Below, in pieces: positions 7,797-16,357 of a stretch of 64,000 nucleotides of DNA; the stretch's first letter is position 1; every line of letters starts with the position of its first letter. A program made the translations under genes and the position numbers. Origin of the DNA: JBBDWR01 sp040902745. GTDB taxonomy: Bacteria; Actinomycetota; UBA4738; HRBIN12. Below the pieces are notes generated by a model. That model saw nothing but the letters and a program-made list of their open reading frames with translations. It did no database searches and was not told the origin of the DNA. Location of the stretch: the NCBI GenBank assembly GCA_040902745.1, contig JBBDWR010000013.1, positions 186,001 through 250,000 of the forward strand, in the 5' to 3' direction.

Positions 7797-8648
7797 CTAG
7801 CCAGGCTTGTCGAATACGCCCTGGATGAACACCGTGCGCCCGGCGTCGGTGTTGCGCCCGGAGTTACTCATCTTGACGGCTGCCTGTTCTCCCAGCACGA
7901 GATGCATTCCAAGCGGAGGAGGGGCGCTGGAGCCGCTCGCACCCGACGCTTGCGCCTTCGCCTGCTGTGCCTTGCGCGCGGCCACGATGTCGGCGGTAAT
8001 GTCGCGCCAGGTGCGCTCCAGGAGACCTGCACCGCGGATCAACCCGCGGAGGGATTCCGCATCGGCCAGATGGCTCTGGTTGGGGCGGCTCGCCCATGGG
8101 ACCGGAAGCTCGATCGGCTCGCCGTTCCCCGCGCAGATTTCCTGGCAGACGAACAGCCCGCCCGGCCTGAGTACCCGGGCGATTCCGGAATACAGGCGGC
8201 GCTTGTCCCGCATGTTCATCTGCATTTGTATCGTCCACACCACGTCGAAGCTGGACGCGGCGAACGGAAGCTCCAGGGCATCACCCGCCTGAAAGCGGGT
8301 GCGATCGGACAACCGCGTCATCCGAGAAAGGGCGTTGGCCACCCCGCAGAATTCAGGCGAGAGATCGATGCCTGTCACGTCGCAACCCAAAGTTGCGGCG
8401 AGGTAACGCGCCGGGCCGCCCAACCCGCTGCCCACGTCGAGCACTCGCGATCCTGGCGGAATCTTTGCAAGCTCCACCAATGCGCGCGTGGCCGAACGTC
8501 CCGCGGAGTGAAACTCGTCGGCCGGCTCGAGATCTTCGTGCGTGACCGAGTCCAGGTCCTTGCCGAGAGCTTGCAACCCCGCCACGATTCGCGGCAGAAG
8601 TCCGCCCGGCTCGTAGTGACGAAGCATTTCCTCGTGCGACTCGCCCAT
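7797..8648 (-). CDS. SAM-dependent class I methyltransferase
   Basis: 283 residues. The Rossmann core shows motif I VLDVGSGLGGPARYLA, the acidic residue after VTGIDLS, motif II GDALELPFAASSFDVVW and motif III RVLRPGGLFV, as in the UbiE/gamma-tocopherol/sarcosine methyltransferase group. An insert of 40-50 residues (QAKAQASGASGSSAPPP) precedes the last strand. The substrate is unknown. The start is ATG 8648. It is cargo of element 1, next to a typA fragment, and both probably came from one foreign donor. Confidence 0.85.
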   Translation of the reverse strand: MGESHEEMLRHYEPGGLLPRIVAGLQALGKDLDSVTHEDLEPADEFHSAGRSATRALVELAKIPPGSRVLDVGSGLGGPARYLAATLGCDVTGIDLSPEFCGVANALSRMTRLSDRTRFQAGDALELPFAASSFDVVWTIQMQMNMRDKRRLYSGIARVLRPGGLFVCQEICAGNGEPIELPVPWASRPNQSHLADAESLRGLIRGAGLLERTWRDITADIVAARKAQQAKAQASGASGSSAPPPLGMHLVLGEQAAVKMSNSGRNTDAGRTVFIQGVFDKPG

Positions 8649-8743
8649 GGACGCAAATCCTGCGCGGATTTCGGGGAGCCGTCAAGTAAGCGCTTGCTCC
8701 CACCACCCCGTCACCTGCCCTCCTCCGGCAGGAGGGGATTTTC

Positions 8744-9183
8744 TTAAGCGGCGGCGCGGGAGGCGCGTTTGCGCTCGTGCTCGAGCGGCAGGCGCTTGCG
8801 CGGATGCGGATGGAGTGATCTCGACGAGCTCGTCGTCGGCGATGAATTCGACGGCCGATTCGAGCGTGTGGCGGATCGGGGGCGTCAGCAGCATCGCCTC
8901 GTCCTTGCCGGGCGGCGCGGATGTTGGTGAGCTGCTTGGTCTTCACGGGGTTCACGACGAGATCGTTGTCGCGGCTGTGCAGTCCCACGACCATGCCTTC
9001 GTAAAGCGGCTCGCCGGGGTCCACGAACATGCGGCCGCGCTCCTGCAGCTTCCATAGCGCGTAGGCAACCGCTTCCCCGTCCTCGGCGGAGACAAGCACG
9101 CCGTTGCGGCGCTCGGCGATCTCCGGCTTCATCGGGCCGTAATCGTCGAATACGTGGCTCATGACGCCGGTGCCGTGGGTCAT
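8744..9183 (-). pseudogene. typA/bipA 3' fragment
   Basis: About 150 codons matching the C-terminal part of the TypA/BipA ribosome-associated GTPase: VMSHVFDDYGPMKPEI, YEGMVVGLHSRDNDLVVN, KTKQLTNIRAA, then after a one-base insertion MLLTPPIRHTLESAVEFIAD and DDELVEITP, and after another small insertion the basic C-terminus to TAA at 8744. The N-terminal GTPase is absent. It is a dead gene fragment captured in element 1; similarity ends abruptly at about 9183. Confidence 0.85.
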
Positions 9184-9433
9184 CGTCTCTTGGCTTCACG
9201 TTCCTCGCTGCCGTGAATGCGAAGTCGTCCGTCGGGCTGGGCACCTGCGGCGGCTTCGGGAGCCTGAAGGACTGGTTCAGCGACCAGTCCTCCTGTGAAG
9301 ACCTTCTGCCCACACGACTCGCCGTGTTGGCGATAGGGCTCGGCGTGTTCTTCACTTGTGCATACTTCGGCGAGAAGGCTGACCGCGAGAAGGGAAGGAT
9401 AGAACCCAGCGTTGCACGCACGGCCCCGACAAG

Positions 9434-9823
9434 TCAGCGGGCCACAGCTAGCCAAGGGACAGTGAGTAGTGGCGTGAGCCTCAAGGCAAACGCGGCGCCG
9501 CCCAACAGGCATCGTGGGATCGCCCCGCTGACGCTGAACAAGTAGAGCAGGTGCGCGAGAGGAATCTTAGGTTGAACCGCGATCTGCACGTCGCCGACAG
9601 ATACCACCCCCACGGCGTTGTCGATGCGTACACGCCACTGACCTCCGGGGGCCGGAATGCACTTGATGGCTGTTGCTTCCTTGCCACTTCCCTCGTCGTT
9701 GTCTCCCCACCATGTCTTCTGAGATGCCAGCCGACGACCCATTCGGGTGAGGGCGTCTACAGCCGGGGGTGAAAGATCGATTGGCTCCGAGTCCTTGGAC
9801 TCTATGAGCGACAGCTTGTGCAT
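9434..9823 (-). pseudogene. McrC-like N-terminal fragment
   Basis: 130 codons. RVRIDNAVGVVSVGDVQIAVQPKIPLAHLLYLF matches the N-terminal domain of McrC, the nuclease partner of the McrB GTPase in modification-dependent restriction. The similarity stops after SVSGAIPR and the PD-(D/E)xK domain is missing, so it cannot be a working McrC. No mcrB is present. If the 9948-14240 segment is inverted back, this gene follows the 13419-14240 operon on the same strand 50 nt downstream, so it was probably the operon's last gene. Confidence 0.7.
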
Positions 9824-9937
9824 CAGTCGGGCGTCCCGTTGCGTTGGTCGCAGGGGAAAGCTGCTTGTGTGAGGTCAGGTGGACGGCGTTCGCACCGAGG
9901 TCTCGGTTCTCGCATCACCACGGTCGAAACCATTCAT

Positions 9938-9947
9938 AGGCTCAAGC
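9938..9947 (+). repeat. Inversion breakpoint repeat, left
   Basis: AGGCTCAAGC here and its reverse complement at 14241-14250. Inverting the DNA between them joins polymerase pieces and lengthens the truncated gene at 14059. Confidence 0.6.
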
Positions 9948-10968
9948 TCTTCTCTACAGAGCTCTGTTGGAGTCGCATCGAGAACAGTGCCCGGATGAGC
10001 CGATGAGCTCCTTTGCCTCGAGCGGCACCTACGCGAAGGCCCTGCTTAGACAACTCGGTCTCACTCCACCGCTTGAACGCTGGCCCGATTTTCCCCGCGA
10101 GGTCCTTGCAGCGACTGCCGGTTCCTACTTTGCGGGTGAGTTGTTCGTTGCGGTTCGCAGCACAAAGCTACCGATCATGACGCTCGACCTTGGAGGGGCG
10201 TACGGAATCGCGGCTAGCCTCAACGGGGCTTGGCGATACCTGTTTGCGGAGCGCCTCGACGTCGTCGAGCTTGACCGCGATGAAGTCGGAGTCATTCTGA
10301 AACGACTCATCAGTGTGTTCAGCGCGTTTGCCCGGGGTGAAGGCCCGGCCCCCTCCAAGGAGGACTGGTGCCTCGCTGCCTGGACGACAGTGTTTGTGCA
10401 CCCGCGCGGAGAGTCGCTACCGCACAGAGTTCGCGAGGACAAGACGTGGACCATGAAGCGCGCTCCGCTCACCTATGACAAGAGTGTCGTGCCGTACCAA
10501 CTCGCCGACATAGTCGCCCTTGCCCAATCCGAGGGGCCCGTGCCCGCAATCGAACGCGCCTTTCGCCTTGACCCAGTTGGGAAGGTTCCGATCTCGCCCA
10601 CAACGCTCCCCAGCGGACGGGTGTTCCAGCAGAGCTCGGGGGATCTCAGTCGCGCGTTGTGGAGCGAGCGCAGGCTGGTCGAGATGGACACCAATAAAGA
10701 CTTCACTCAACGCGATCGCGAACGCGGATACCTGAAAGGCGTGGTGAACAGTCTGTTCTCGGGCCTACCGATGCAAGTCAACGATGACGAGCCGACAAAG
10801 AAGCTGCGCGAGATCGACGCGTATGATCCACGAACGGGACGACGAGCCGAACTCAAGCGGAACGTTCTTGAGAAGCCAGGATCTTGGTACTATCCGCCGC
10901 TCGCAAGTGCCGTCACCGCGACGGCTCGCCTGCTTCTGTGCCTGATCATTCAGTGTTTTCGCTCATGA
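9948..10968 (+). pseudogene. Casposon family B DNA polymerase, palm/motif A-B piece
   Basis: Reads from the inversion breakpoint: ALLYRALLESHRE, EPMSSFASSGTYAKALLRQLGL, then motif A in LPIMTLDLGGAYGI (equivalent of DxxSLYP) and GAWRYLFAERLDVV. The motif B region is YLKGVVNSLFSGLPMQV followed by EKPGSWYYPPLASAVTATARLLL, the pattern of mobile-element polymerases just before motif C. It stops at 10968 before motif C (YxDTDS), which lies 3.9 kb away at 14930. The exonuclease part is on the other strand at 14251-14850. It is not a functional gene as arranged. Confidence 0.75.
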
Positions 10969-11185
10969 CCGTCCACGTCCAGCCCAGGAGATTTTCCGTC
11001 AAGGTTCGGCCCGGATAGACCCAGGTCTCAGTGTGATCGTGAAACACCCGAATGTCCGTCCGGGGCGGCCTTGCCGACGTTCCCATCCGCTCACACGCTA
11101 CGCTTGCGCGGTGTCCGCATGCAACTCGTCAGCCTGGGGCGCAGCGAGCCCGCGGGGCCTGTGAGAACAGGCAAAGGGAGGCAAA

Positions 11186-11599
11186 GTGCACCGAGGTCTT
11201 GCTCTTGGGGTCAGATCCGCTGTCTTGATGGCTGTCGTCGGCATTGCAGTGTCTTGTTCCGAAGCGGGCAACAATGGCGACTCGGTAGGTTCGGCGTGCT
11301 CGTCCAATGCGTGCAAGCTTGCCACGCTCGATGAGGGCGGTCCGGTCGCGGAAGGCGATCCGATCGTGTCCAGCTATAGGTCTGTTCTCGCAGACCTGTC
11401 GGTGCACTGTGGCGATTCCGAAACGAGGTTCGGTGACTTTGCTGTTGTGTCGCAAGAGCTGCTAGGCGATGAGGGCGAGTTTGAGACCCTGCTTAGCATC
11501 CTTGAGTCTGTTGAATCGACGGTTCCGCCGCAGGCGTCTCAGATGAAGTCGTGTGCAGACCTCTTCTCGAGCTACGTCATCTTGAGAACCGGGCCATGA
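11186..11599 (+). CDS. Small putative lipoprotein in element 1
   Basis: 137 residues from GTG 11186, preceded by GGGAGG at a good distance. Residues 1-24 form a lipoprotein-type signal (VLMAVVGIAVSC, Cys24). The mature part holds four further Cys residues (SACSSNACK, HCGDS, KSCADL) that could form disulfides. No family was recognised. It lies between the polymerase palm piece and cas1 and may be cargo. Confidence 0.65.
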   Translation: MHRGLALGVRSAVLMAVVGIAVSCSEAGNNGDSVGSACSSNACKLATLDEGGPVAEGDPIVSSYRSVLADLSVHCGDSETRFGDFAVVSQELLGDEGEFETLLSILESVESTVPPQASQMKSCADLFSSYVILRTGP

Positions 11600-11662
11600 G
11601 CGAAATCGAGGATCGTTCAGGACGCAACCTGGCCAGGCACCACCTGGCAGCCAATCGGGAGC

Positions 11663-13219
11663 CTAATCCTCCAATATTCGCTGCCAGAATCGTGGGTGAA
11701 GTCGCCGGTCCCCCTTCCTCACCCGCCAACAGTGGTACTCAGAGAGGCCAGTCAAGGCCGCCAATTGCTTCACTGTCATCGCCCGCATGACTGGCAGCAC
11801 TTCTGCGTCGTGTCTGACAGGGTCCCGGACGCGACCATGAACCCGTTCCCAATCACTTGTCGCCGCTGCGTGCTCGACAAGGCGCGCGCTCCTCTTGGCT
11901 TTCGCACTCGGCGATTTCGCGGGGTCAGCCGATGACTTGCGCATCTCTCGCAACTTGTCCCTACCTGCAGTGCTCAGTTTCTTTGTCCGCTCGAGGGTCA
12001 TTGTGGGAACGCAGTCGGGGCAGTGCTGCCGATCAGGACGTTCTAGGACGACCCCACACAATCTGCATGCACTTGGAATCGAGGCAGCGCGCTTCGTATG
12101 CGGCTTTCGCCCCTTCTTCCGATCCGATTGTGTCAGCGGTGTGCGCACTCGCACGAATGACTCCGCGTCAGCAGCAACCGTCCGAGCGACCTCTTCCGTT
12201 GGGGCTGCTGCAGCTCGTTCCATGAGGGGCAACATTGAAGCAGCAAGCATCTGGGCGAGGCCCGGAGTGACTCGAACCTGGCCGTTGGGCAACTCACGGA
12301 ACTCTCGCGCGGAGAATGTTCGCGCCTTGAGGGTCTCAACTACGAACTGATCCACCGTCGGCCGAACAGCCTCCATCACATCGAGGGCTGCGCTCTGCCG
12401 ATAGGCAGCGTCTCGATGAAACCATCCCAGGCCCGGGTCAAGCCCGATCGCCACCAGCGCCACGCGACATTCGAACTCAGCGAGCGCGTACAAGAGGTTC
12501 AAGATCGCGTGTGCCGGAGCCGCCGCCTGCCGTGGACCGGCCGCAAGGGGAGAGTTGCGCTCCCCTACTCGCGTCCAGTGCTCGGGCACGCGGTCGATGT
12601 CCGCACGGGCGAACTGAATGGGAATTGACTCCCACGCGCGCCAGTAGGCTCGCGCCGCCTTGGCTTCTGCCGTGAGCATGTCCCTGGTGCTGCTGGCCTC
12701 GAGAACTATTCGGGTCGCATCCGTCACCTTCTGGTGAAGCGTTGCCGGAGCTTGCAGGTGCTCGCGAGCAACTTGGGCCTGTCCCTCGAGCTTGAGTCCG
12801 AGGAGGTACCGCGTGATCTCCAAGGCGCTGCCGTTGTGCTCGCCGAGGGCCTGTGCTCGCCGCAAAGCTGGTTGGTCGGGGCCTTCGTGCCCGGACACAA
12901 CAAGGTGCTCACCGGACGCGTCGAGACACAAGAGCGAGGCGCCCACACCCTTGAGCCAACCAAGAGCCTCCAGCGTCACGAAGCCCCCCTTGCCCATCAG
13001 GACCACGCGCCGGATCCGGGTACGGGAACCGCGTGCTAGTCGAGCTTCTCGAATCTTTCTTCCCGAACCTGAGCGGACCACGAGATGTCCGTTTTCCACT
13101 CTCATGGAACTGGCAAACCCACGCAGGAACAGAACACCGTCCGAAGTTGGGGAAATCCGCGCAGTAACGAAATCTCGCGAACCCTTGGTTTCCACGCCAG
13201 ATTTTGCACTCTGAGGCAA
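11663..13219 (-). CDS. cas1: Cas1-family integrase (casposase)
   Basis: 518 residues from TTG 13219 with AGGAG 10-14 nt upstream. The Cas1 core is clear: beta-rich N-domain with GFVTLEALGWLKGVGASLLC, then the helical domain with Glu185 (MLTAEAKAARAYW), AILNLLYALAEFECRVALV, GLDPGLGWFHRD (His268) and AALDVMEAVRP (Asp280, Glu283), so the metal triad is intact. Beyond the usual 300-330 residues come a zinc ribbon (Cys385, 388, 400, 403), a basic linker and a C-terminal helix-turn-helix (about 481-518: TVKQLAALTGLSEYHCWRVR). Extra C-terminal DNA-binding domains are known in casposases. No cas2, effector or CRISPR array is present. It should bind the 44-bp ends and integrate the element. Confidence 0.93.
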   Translation of the reverse strand: MPQSAKSGVETKGSRDFVTARISPTSDGVLFLRGFASSMRVENGHLVVRSGSGRKIREARLARGSRTRIRRVVLMGKGGFVTLEALGWLKGVGASLLCLDASGEHLVVSGHEGPDQPALRRAQALGEHNGSALEITRYLLGLKLEGQAQVAREHLQAPATLHQKVTDATRIVLEASSTRDMLTAEAKAARAYWRAWESIPIQFARADIDRVPEHWTRVGERNSPLAAGPRQAAAPAHAILNLLYALAEFECRVALVAIGLDPGLGWFHRDAAYRQSAALDVMEAVRPTVDQFVVETLKARTFSAREFRELPNGQVRVTPGLAQMLAASMLPLMERAAAAPTEEVARTVAADAESFVRVRTPLTQSDRKKGRKPHTKRAASIPSACRLCGVVLERPDRQHCPDCVPTMTLERTKKLSTAGRDKLREMRKSSADPAKSPSAKAKRSARLVEHAAATSDWERVHGRVRDPVRHDAEVLPVMRAMTVKQLAALTGLSEYHCWRVRKGDRRLHPRFWQRILED

Positions 13220-13418
13220 CGGATAGGCTCCTATAGGTAAGTACTCATTAGTATATCAATATCGCTTGCAGAGATGCCCTCGCGCATGGAACAGGGTTAT
13301 GGCTCTGACCTGGGAGAATCGGTCGACCGAAGAGAGCTCAAAGGGATTGACGTCCTTCGACAGAAAGGGCAGAATTCGACCTCCTAAGACGCCGCTCTAG
13401 ATCGATGCTGGAGGCAAG

Positions 13419-13682
13419 ATGCCGAACGTGCCGGTGCCTGGATGGGACGGCATTGTGTCCGTGCCTGAAGAAGGCCTCACCAAGCAGGAACTGTCTCTGC
13501 TTGGAACGATCCACAACCACATCGGGGCATTCCTCAGCGGAGCCGATCGCGAAGGCAAGGCAATTCGTGGGCACGAAGGAACTGTGGTCGGTGGGATTGC
13601 CATCGTGACGGATCTCGATCGGATCGAAGACCTCGACGCCGAGGATCGGCTCTCCTTCGAGGCGTTCTACGACCCGCCATGA
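13419..13682 (+). CDS. Small unknown protein, first gene of coupled operon in element 1
   Basis: 87 residues, acidic, no recognised family (VPEEGLTKQELSLLGTIHNH, IAIVTDLDRIEDLDAEDR). Its stop overlaps the ATG of the next gene (ATGA). It lies divergently from cas1 across a 200-bp region that must hold both promoters. Confidence 0.6.
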   Translation: MPNVPVPGWDGIVSVPEEGLTKQELSLLGTIHNHIGAFLSGADREGKAIRGHEGTVVGGIAIVTDLDRIEDLDAEDRLSFEAFYDPP

Positions 13683-14062
13683 ACCTTGACTCTCTCCCGA
13701 GCCGCTTCGCACTCGACTGGAACCGGCGCCTGATGTGGCAGCCCTACAACGCACACTGTGTCGACTGTGGAGTGATGAACCCGCTGGTGCTGGTCCTTCC
13801 CGCCAAGCCCGCACTGCGGGACTTCGTGATTCGCTGCTACGAATGTCGGAGTCGCTGGCTGGGCCGTAGCGGCAGCGAGGGGCACCATCTGGGGGGCCGG
13901 TCACTCTCGTCAGTCCCCGTCGTCAGGATCCCGGGGAACCTACATCGGGTACTCACTTACCTTCAGGTCACATGGCGACGGATGGGGGTGACCCAGGGGT
14001 CTGATGATGCGGTGCGGTGGGATGAGGCGATGCTCTGGTCGCTGCGGGAGCTCTGGCGATGA
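13679..14062 (+). CDS. Small zinc-finger-like unknown protein
   Basis: 127 residues with CVDCG and CYECR motifs about 30 residues apart, a likely four-Cys zinc site, and a helical C-terminus. Start and stop overlap the neighbouring genes (ATGA on both sides), so the three are translated together. Function unknown. Confidence 0.65.
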   Translation: MNLDSLPSRFALDWNRRLMWQPYNAHCVDCGVMNPLVLVLPAKPALRDFVIRCYECRSRWLGRSGSEGHHLGGRSLSSVPVVRIPGNLHRVLTYLQVTWRRMGVTQGSDDAVRWDEAMLWSLRELWR

Positions 14063-14256
14063 GCACACCCGCCGACCCGCGTTCTGGCCCTGAGAAGGAA
14101 GGCGATGGAGGGGGTAGGGCTCGAGCGCCCCGACCGTACGATCCGTTCTCGCCCATTGCCGTACGCGCGCACGCCGAGCCTCCCGATTGGAATGCACGTC
14201 CGCACCGTGCGAGGCAAACTCCCGTCACGGCGCTGTTCGTGCTTGAGCCTTGCTGA
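14059..14256 (+). pseudogene. Third gene of the operon, truncated by an inversion
   Basis: The ATG overlaps the previous stop. The present frame gives 65 residues ending in VLEPC, the last residue coming from polymerase DNA beyond the breakpoint at 14241-14250. Reversing the inversion continues the same frame through DNA at 9937-9868 for 23 more codons to a TGA, giving an 87-residue protein. That clean extension is strong evidence for the inversion. Function unknown; Pro/Arg-rich. Confidence 0.55.
14241..14250 (-). repeat. Inversion breakpoint repeat, right
   Basis: GCTTGAGCCT, the reverse complement of 9938-9947. Confidence 0.6.
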
Positions 14257-14850
14257 CCAACAACGGCGGGCAACCCAAACGTCTCGAGGGCCTCTGCCAG
14301 ATTCGTGATCCGCCGCTGGCCGCTGAGGGCCTCTGCCTGCGGCCGCAAGGAAACGAAGACTCCGGGCCAGCGTGGCTCTCCTTTCACCGGCTTGAATTGG
14401 ATACGCGCTCGGACGCCGTCAATGGCGTTGATCACGATCCGGGGGCGCGCGTTGTCTTCGATCTCACCGTTGCGACACGCGTGGTTTCTCCTGTTTGGCT
14501 TGCCGGGAACGGTAAACAGGATGTGACTGACTCCTCCTCGACCCGGCTCTCTTGCCGCTGGCGACCATCGCTGAGCCAAGCGCCCGATCTCCCGTGGGAC
14601 GTCGAAGGCGACCAGTGCCGACCGATCCACGTAGCAAATGCGATGCAACAGATTCAAGAATTCCTTCGTAGTGGTCGGAGGAGACAGACCGAGCCGGGCA
14701 CATTCTTGCTCCAGCGATTCCCGCTCCTGGCCGGTGGCGTCGTCTGGATAGAAGGCCTGAACCCACAGTGGGTCAGCCATTGGAAGAGGTGGGACCTCGG
14801 TTGGTCCGTACAACTCCTCCACCGGGGGGGCAACGAGGGCGCAAACGGAG
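14251..14850 (-). pseudogene. Casposon family B DNA polymerase, N-terminal/exonuclease piece
   Basis: On the minus strand: WVQAFYPDDATG, TTKEFLNLLHRICYVDRSALVAFDVPREIGRLAQRW, RPRIVINAIDGVRARIQF, then GVFVSLRPQAEALSG and ITNLAEALETFG. This is the 3'-5' exonuclease-like domain of mobile-element PolB proteins (the AFDVPREIGRLA segment replaces NLPFDLSRLA). Similarity ends at the 10-bp breakpoint repeat. An ATG at 14780 is in frame but the match appears to begin upstream of it. The Exo III region is missing from all pieces. Confidence 0.65.
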
Positions 14851-14881
14851 AAGGCGGACGGCTGACCTGGTTGCGCCTTAG

Positions 14882-16304
14882 GCACCGAATGCGGCAGAGG
14901 GCACTGTCGCCTACTGGGACACTGACTCGGTCTTTGTCGTCGCAACTCCGGCTGGCGGTTTGGTTCCGATGCCGGGTGGGCGCGCGCAGAACGAGGGCCC
15001 GGACGCCGTTCGGGCGCTGTCCCACGGCGAGGTGTTCTCGATCCGCGAGCACGTCGAGGAGATTCTGCCTCCGCCGCCAACCTTGGAGGCTCATGTTCAC
15101 GTCTCGTCGAGCGATGGTCTTTGGATCCGCGTCCGGGAGCCGTTGCTTCTTCGAGTGGAACCGGAGAACAGGATTGGTCCACGTGGATTCCCTGCGTCGG
15201 TCTTGCTGGCCTCGCGCGCCTCGAAGAAGCACGTCACCTACCTTGCCGAGTTCGACAATCCGCAGCCCGGAGTCGATGTCTGAGGCAGAGCGACATCCGG
15301 AGCGTGCAGCGGTTGGCCAAGAGACGCCGAACGCGTTGACCATCCTGCGAGCAAGTGAACACGGGCTGCCGTTTCTGGCGCCTGAAAATCAGCGTGGGTG
15401 GATCGGGGAGGGCTTCGAGAACCTGCTGTGGCGCGAGTTCGGGACCGGGAAGAATCCGCTCTCGAGCTGGATGCATCCAGCGATCCGACTGGTTCCGGCG
15501 TCGAACGTCGAGATTCTCGACTGGCATCCAGACGCAATCCCTGGTTGCCTCCTCGCTGTGTGGCACGTGCCGCTCCTAGGTCCAATCGTCGCGCCCTGGT
15601 ACGAAGGCTTTGATCCGGCAACCGCCGACTGGCGCGACGCTGACAGGAACTCAGTACGGACTCAATTGCCGAACTCCGAGCCTATTGGGCAATCACTGGG
15701 TGCAGCGTTGCGCAGCGCGTGGCATGCCTTCGATCGGAGATCCCTGACCGAGGACGGCGGGAAGGCAGGTCCGCGAAGTGAGGGAGCGATGCGTCCTGCC
15801 CCGACGATCGCGCCTCTCGCGCACCTCGTTGGGAAGGGATCCCGACGGCTCGGGGTGGGGCGCGGAGTCCTCAGGAGCGCTGAGTTCGCCGACTTCGGCG
15901 GCGACGACCTGTGGCCTGACGTCAAGAAGGCTGCCCGACGACTGACGAGGGACCGCGACGTTCGACACCGCATTCTTGATCGAGCCGGCTTGAGTGAACG
16001 CGCCCTCCAGAAGATCCTGGCGAAACGAGGAGGAGGCGGAAGCTGGGCGCGAACGCGAGAGGCGGTCACCAACGCCGTGACTAGCGAGGCCCGGGCGCGG
16101 CTTCTGAGGGGACTCAATTGGTCGGGGCGGATTCCAGCTTCTGCTTCTGGAGTGCTCGCCGCCTATCTGGCATCTCCTGACGAGCGGTCGTGCAGAATGT
16201 GCGGACGCCCCCTCTCTGGTCGAAAAAGGAGCTGGTGCTCTGAGGCGTGCCGAAAGCGAGCGTCACGCACGGTTCAGCTACAACTGATGGACGGCGAGGG
16301 GTAG
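14882..16304 (+). pseudogene. Casposon family B DNA polymerase, motif C and C-terminal piece
   Basis: In frame from 14882: GTVAYWDTDSVFVVATPAGG is motif C (DTDS) and the following Gly-rich loop; SRASKKHVTYLAEF matches the KxY region. A frameshift at about 15278-15283 moves the rest to another frame: ILRASEHGLPFLAPE, PAIRLVPASN, the GLSERALQKILAKR helix-turn-helix and a terminal zinc finger with Cys pairs CRMCG and CSEAC. A stop lies directly upstream of 14882. The zinc finger plus HTH mirrors the C-terminus of Cas1 in the same element. Confidence 0.75.
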
Positions 16305-16357
16305 AGCTTTTCATTCGCGAGTCTTCAGCGGAGCACTTGCGTGTGAGGTTCATCACC

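Noticed and set aside
11600..14000. CRISPR array next to cas1
   Set aside because: No regularly spaced repeats, leader, cas2 or effector gene was found around cas1 or elsewhere; transposon ends explain the gene better.
14250..16304. One 684-codon gene on the plus strand
   Set aside because: Its first 600 bases are antisense to the PolB exonuclease piece and only the part after about 15280 is PolB in that frame; motif C is in another frame.
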